Shown here piece by piece: positions 8,161 through 12,022 of a stretch of 12,022 nucleotides of DNA. How positions within the stretch are numbered: position 1 is the stretch's first letter; each line of letters begins with the position of its first letter. Source of the DNA: Euperipatoides rowelli (taxonomy: Eukaryota > Onychophora > Udeonychophora > Euonychophora > Peripatopsidae); the NCBI GenBank assembly GCA_003024985.2, contig PXIH01S0023847.1; one strand, written 5' to 3'. A model generated the notes under the pieces. It worked only from the letters and a program-made list of their open reading frames with translations, searched no databases and had not been told where the DNA came from. The position numbers and the translations under genes are program-made.

Positions 8161-9777
8161 CAAATAGTGGTGATAATTTGAGTACCATGCAAAGATATCG
8201 AATAACATTAATAAAAAAAAGAGATGAATATTTATATTTTGAAGCTCGGTGATTATCGAGGAACAATTATTGATACTATGCATATTAATAATAGTAAATG
8301 ATATAAGCAAGCATATATAACTGGAACTGAAATTTATATTATCATAAAAACTTATATACATTGCAATGACACCTAGTGAAAAGATTTATAGTATAATTTT
8401 CCTTCAATTCATTAAAAAAAAGTGGCAGGCAGAGCACATTCTGATTTTTATTTACCATGAAATACAGAGTCTGAAATAAATTTACACAGTGGATCAATGC
8501 AGAATCTAGCAAGTTTTATGATTTATGTGCCATCTGTGAGTTACCATTTATATTTTCAATCATGAATAGAAGTTGCAGCTCATAAAAAATGAAAAAAAAA
8601 AAGAAAAAAAAAGTTTAAACAAGTTCCAAGCAGAAATATTAAAAGAAGTAATCAAAACGTTCTTAAGAATTCCAACATTAATAAAAACTGATATGATGCA
8701 TATAAATGGCCCTATCAGTTGGTTTCCTACTTAAAAAAAAAAAAAGAAATTGTACAAAAAAAAAAAATTACAAATAAAATAAAATACTCAACTGTACAGT
8801 GAGAACTGGTAATAAAATGAACACTATTTGCTGTATATTTTAATAGTCAACATTACTAACTAGTCAATTAGTATATTGTGTAATATCATAAACACTGAAT
8901 AATAGATTCAAGTTTATAACTTATAACAAATCATATTTTATTCATTTTACATTAAGTCGTTCATTCATGGATTAGCTGATTTTAGTTTATCTATTGGAGG
9001 GCTTTACTATTTTTAATAGTAAATATCGTGCTCATATAATCTGTCAATTATAAAGATCATAAATATTGCACAAAACAATCAGTTTCGGTGCATGTGCAAT
9101 TTAATGTTAATTTATTTATGTTGTGTTTACATGAATAAATTAGCACTAAATTGATTTACGTTGTCTACTTACATACTTGTACATTCTTTCTAATAAAATG
9201 AATGTAGCGAGCAAGCTTTTTGTCTAGCTTGGTTGGAATTAGCGTACACCTTTCCAGCAAGAAACTATTTTATTTATATTAATTTATGTGGCTGGATTGA
9301 CATATTCTAATCCAACAAGGAAGTTCCGCCCTTTTGTACTACGGTATTCACAGCCTTTGTCAGTCAGGCTTTACTGTTTGTTCTATTTTTTTATTTCATT
9401 TTTATTAGTGTTTCCTAAAAGCTAGTTAGACTTCAATTTAATTTACCCGCAGTTTTTCAAGTTTACATTTCATTACAATAGCCAAGATAAACAATTTCAG
9501 TTTATAGTATCTCTTTTAGCTACAAGTTTTCCAGTTTACTTACATCTTCATATTAAAATCACTGCAGATTGTTTAAAGCATAATTTTCTCTGTCTTTTTG
9601 TCTAGTTATCTATCAGTGATATGACATCATTCAGCAGTTAGCAAAAATTTGCATAGTCTACTTTCGGCCTAGACTAAAAATTTACACTCTTTACTTTCAG
9701 CTGAAACTGAACTGATCTTTAATTCAGCAACATAGTTTATTTATTAATATGTGTTAATCACTGTCTTAAAAACCCTT
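8161..9777. other. A+T-rich DNA, no supported gene
   Basis: No coding segment or RNA gene is recognisable. Several A-rich tracts occur (about 8588-8612, 8731-8745, 8757-8767). A 100-codon minus-strand open frame (8059-8361) lies partly antisense to the LINE and is Ile/Ser/Tyr/Asn-rich with no motif, so I treat it as chance. Confidence 0.5.
9003..9023. repeat. Perfect 9-bp palindrome
   Basis: TTTACTATT (9003-9011) and AATAGTAAA (9015-9023) flank three T. Unremarkable in A/T-rich DNA, noted for completeness. Confidence 0.45.
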
Positions 9778-10336
9778 CAAAATTGATGGGAGGTCTTAAA
9801 AGTTTAAATACATTCTATTCCTTGGCCTGCCAAAGAAAAATAATGTAATTAATCTGTTAAGAATTACTTCCATTTTTGATGGGTTTTTAAGATCACGATT
9901 ATCAAGTCTTATAGACTTGTAAAATTTATGATCAATAATAAATAAACGCTTATTAATAACATTGTTCTATTCAAGCATGGATATTTTTTAATAGTTCAAA
10001 TCATTTCGATCATGATTAACAAGTATATAACGCTTATTAATAATGTTCTATTTGAGTAAGATCTATTAAAGAGTTCCCTTTGTTTTGACAGGCCTTTAAG
10101 ATCACAATTAACTAGCCTTATAGACATACATTTTGATACATAAATAAATAAACGCTTATTAACATTATTGTTTTATTTAAGCATGGGTCTTTTTAATAGT
10201 TCCCGTCATTTTGATGGGATTTACGATCATGATTTTACAAGTCTTGTAGACTCATACATTAAAATAAATAAATAAATAATTATTAACAACATTGTTCTAT
10301 TCAAGCGTTGGTCTTTTTAATGGCTCCTTTCATTTG
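9778..10336 (+). repeat. Tandem array of a ~125-bp unit, about four to five copies
   Basis: Each unit runs TGATGGG, TTTAAGATCA, an AACTAG/ACAAG-CTTATAGAC block, an A/T part with AAATAAATAAACGCTTATTAA, then CATTGTTCTATTCAAGCATGG, TCTTTTTAATAGTTCC and a CATTTT joint. Copies lie at about 9878-10007, 10008-10085, 10086-10211 and 10212-10336. A more degenerate copy, also missing part of the unit, lies at about 9778-9877. The 10008-10085 copy lacks about 45 internal bases. The last copy has expanded its AAAT run (10262-10280). Copies differ by many point changes, so the array is old. It ends about 95 bases before the second LINE's RT homology begins. Confidence 0.85.
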
Positions 10337-10429
10337 TAATAAGGTTCAAAGACTCAACCAAAATATTACACAAGGTGGTAGACATATTGGTGAATAGGTC
10401 AAATATTGAATGCCCATATTATAAAAAAA

Positions 10430-10771
10430 TATTGTATTAAGAATACAGTGACTCCAAGAATGTTAATGATAGGAATAAATTGATTGGAAAAGAGAAATTT
10501 TCAACATTATGGTTTTAAAACTGTCTAGTACACTGTACAATGCATTTAGTTTTCTTTATATTTCATGCTAATTTGTTTCTGTCTAACCAATTTCAAATAG
10601 TCAAGATCTAGTCTGGGCTTTTGTTTTAGAACTTTATCATTTTTATCACTTATAAAAGGAATAATGTCATCTGCATACAGTTCAATTTTACAGTACTTTA
10701 GGATCTCTGGCAAGTCATTTATAAATATCCTAAATAGTAGAGGTCCCAGGACTGTTCTCTGTGGTACAACC
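10430..10771 (-). pseudogene. Jockey/CR1-like LINE RT, downstream half (YADD intact)
   Basis: On the minus strand an uninterrupted frame from 10773 to a TAA at 10546-10548 carries the RT palm: VPQRTVLGPLLF, FINDLPEIL, then YADD with Y at 10675-10677, then a Leu/Lys-rich region ending KYKEN, stop, MHC. The usual family sequence is GVPQGSVLGPLLF...INDLP...LYADD, so the key catalytic pair is retained although the Gly of PQG is Arg. A weaker ILGVTV word near 10445-10462 fits the downstream YLGV motif at the right distance. The segment belongs to the same RT as 11448-11655, but the two are separated by a 662-bp insertion. It has a stop at 10546 and a frame break at the insertion joint, so it is a pseudogene. 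The clade is inferred from motif style only. Confidence 0.85.
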
Positions 10772-10778
10772 AGTTAAT
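10772..10778. repeat. AGTTAAT, left putative target-site duplication
   Basis: The 7-base word AGTTAAT sits exactly where RT homology stops and recurs at 11441-11447 where RT homology resumes. Removing one copy plus the intervening DNA brings the two RT halves to the normal spacing of about 20 residues between the GRKKQ and VPQ motifs. Confidence 0.6.
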
Positions 10779-11440
10779 GTGAATTTAGAAGGTCATCCTG
10801 TTTTATCAAAATGTCATCACATTGAAATACCCGTTACATCGAAATTAAAAATTATCAGTAGTTGTATGTTTACAAGGTCATCAAAATAATTTGTTTGTCA
10901 TATCGAAATTTAAATTAAATTTATGCTTAAAATTTTAATTATTTATTTAAATTTTAAATAACATATTAAGCTAATATATTGTTTGAACATTATAGAAGTC
11001 GGCGCTACCAAGGTGTTGGTGTAATTAATCTAGAAAACATTAAAATTACAAAATTATAAATTTTTGATAACATTGTAAAACATGTTCAAAAAAAAGGTTT
11101 ATTAGGTAAAGGTTTATTAGCATTCAAGAATCTATTTGCAGCTCTTATCATAGAGTTGGGGCATAGCAGATTTAATGCGTAGTAGGAATTAGGGTTTAGG
11201 TTGGTATAAAGGTTAGGACTGTGAATAAAATAATAAGGCTGCTATCAGTTTTAGTCATGATCAAAAACATTTATTACGTCTTTTGATTGTTATAGGGTTG
11301 GGCCTCCAATTATTCTTAAAAATTCCAGTATCATTGAAAAACTCAATCTAAAAAACCGAATCAATTTTTTTGTACCCCCACATTGAATTGCGATGGTGGC
11401 ATCTATTCAAAGTGACAGGTTTGCCATATAACGGGCAGTA
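10779..11440. mobile_element. 662-bp unidentified insertion nested in the LINE RT
   Basis: This DNA interrupts the minus-strand LINE RT and is bounded by the AGTTAAT repeat. It has no long open frame. The word AAGGTCATC occurs at about 10790-10798 and 10874-10882, each followed further on by TCGAAATT, suggesting an internal partial duplication. AAGGTTTATTAG also occurs twice near 11095-11117. I see no clean terminal inverted repeats, only a loose resemblance between the two ends (CCTGT..., CATTGAA...). It could be a degraded non-autonomous DNA element or some other insertion. The type is unresolved, but the fact of an interruption is well supported by the split RT. Confidence 0.6.
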
Positions 11441-11447
11441 AGTTAAT
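11441..11447. repeat. AGTTAAT, right putative target-site duplication
   Basis: Second copy of the 7-base word at 10772-10778, immediately before RT homology resumes on the minus strand. Confidence 0.6.
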
Positions 11448-11655
11448 AGTATTTAGATTTTAGAATAGTTGTTTAAAAATTTTATAGATTGTTTTTTTCT
11501 ACCTGTAAAGTAAATTTTGAACCATTCATAAAAGTATTTGATATACCATTATTTTTTAACTTATCAATTAAAAGATTGTTTAGAGACCGCAGTCAAAGGT
11601 ATTCAAATACAAACACCAAATTTGTCACTATTATGTCAAATCTTTTTTAAATTGA
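11448..11655 (-). pseudogene. Jockey/CR1-like LINE RT, upstream half
   Basis: Read on the minus strand this gives the RT segment just before the VPQ box. A decayed equivalent of the FIDLSKAFDCV motif lies opposite about 11588-11625. LIDKLKNNGISNTF is opposite about 11526-11570. After a one-base frame change at the Trp codon (11522-11524) comes WFKIYFTGRKKQSIKF down to about 11475. Typical elements read ..LLDKL...GI......WF.SYL..RKQ... in the same order. Several stops and at least two frame changes show it is inactive. The sequence before the AFD motif is too decayed to follow past about 11655, and no endonuclease domain is visible in the rest of the window. Confidence 0.8.
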
Positions 11656-11711
11656 GTAAATAATTGCTTGTCTTGAAATGTCTTTTTTTATATTTTTAAA
11701 TATAAAAGGTT

Positions 11712-11730
11712 AAAAAAAAAAAAAAAAAAA
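11712..11730 (+). repeat. A19 homopolymer
   Basis: Nineteen consecutive A follow TATAAAAGGTT. It might be the tail of a plus-strand retroposed sequence, but the bases upstream belong to the opposite-strand LINE or are unrecognisable and no target-site duplication is evident. Simple sequence is the safer reading. Confidence 0.6.
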
Positions 11731-11792
11731 TCAGACATCTTTGAAGAAACCTTAATCATTTCTAAGTGTATTTTGGTCTCGTTCTGGATCTT

Positions 11793-11814
11793 AACAGGTT
11801 GTATGTAACCTGTT
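11793..11814. repeat. 8-bp perfect hairpin
   Basis: AACAGGTT (11793-11800) pairs with AACCTGTT (11807-11814) around GTATGT. It is the first of three small hairpins in the last 230 bases. Confidence 0.5.
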
Positions 11815-11894
11815 TAACATAATAATCCTCTTTCACATCTACTCTCTTTTAAAATGCTCAGATTTTTCTAAACCCATATTAAGCGCTGAAGTAG

Positions 11895-11911
11895 CACTTG
11901 TCTAACAAGTG
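11895..11911. repeat. 7-bp perfect hairpin
   Basis: CACTTGT (11895-11901) pairs with ACAAGTG (11905-11911) around CTA. The word GATCAG follows directly and recurs at 11968-11973 after the next hairpin. Confidence 0.45.
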
Positions 11912-11950
11912 ATCAGCTATAAATCAATACTGTTCTAATATTTAACGAGC

Positions 11951-11968
11951 CGTTATCATGGGATAACG
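11951..11968. repeat. 7-bp perfect hairpin
   Basis: CGTTATC (11951-11957) pairs with GATAACG (11962-11968) around ATGG. Short hairpins alternating with GATCAG words suggest the edge of a structured repeat that may continue beyond the window. Confidence 0.45.
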
Positions 11969-12022
11969 ATCAGTCATTAGCTCACATTAGACATCTGTTA
12001 TTTATAGAATGCTATCAAAATC

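Noticed and set aside
8059-8361. 100-codon minus-strand ORF, the longest in the window
   Set aside because: Partly antisense to the LINE 3' end. Its composition follows the A/T bias and no domain or membrane pattern convinces.
11712-11730. A19 run as the tail of a SINE or processed pseudogene
   Set aside because: No body sequence with tRNA-like boxes or ORF upstream, and no flanking duplication.
1-12022. A novel multi-gene system
   Set aside because: No intact genes are present. Everything protein-like is a decayed retrotransposon RT.

Overview
The window looks like non-coding nuclear DNA from an invertebrate animal. It is very A+T rich, with long A and T homopolymers, two single ambiguous bases (2853 and 3303), no convincing intact gene, and the remains of several kinds of transposable element. 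The reverse-transcriptase (RT) fragments resemble elements common in arthropod and other invertebrate genomes. I cannot name the species or even be certain of the phylum. It could be intergenic or lie inside a large intron.

Layout. 1-180 holds short inverted repeats. 831-862 is a C-run/G-run hairpin. 966-1454 is a degenerate ~20-bp minisatellite whose plus strand carries only nine G in ~490 bases. 1693-2318 is a 626-bp non-autonomous element with ~110-bp imperfect terminal inverted repeats, flanked on both sides by TTAA. 3344-3758 is a less A+T-rich island with two 11-G runs, a strong C-rich/G-quadruplex-type motif and a weak minus-strand ORF. 4080-6840 is mostly featureless apart from one stem-loop. 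6842-6911 is a foldback with two competing pairings, followed by a ~65-bp sequence repeated at 102-bp spacing.

7331-8144 is the 3' end of a plus-strand RTE-like LINE, broken by frameshifts and stops, with its catalytic YxDD motif degraded. 8160-9770 is featureless. About 9778-10336 is a ~125-bp-unit tandem array. About 10430-11655 is a second, unrelated minus-strand LINE RT (Jockey/CR1-like) that still reads YADD. It is split by a 662-bp insertion flanked by a 7-bp direct repeat. The last ~230 bases hold three small perfect hairpins.

Nothing here works together as an operon or defence system. The window reads as a record of insertion, truncation and tandem duplication. The best second-look items are the TTAA-flanked foldback element, the nested insertion, the two arrays, and the recurrence of 11-base G runs in A+T-rich DNA.
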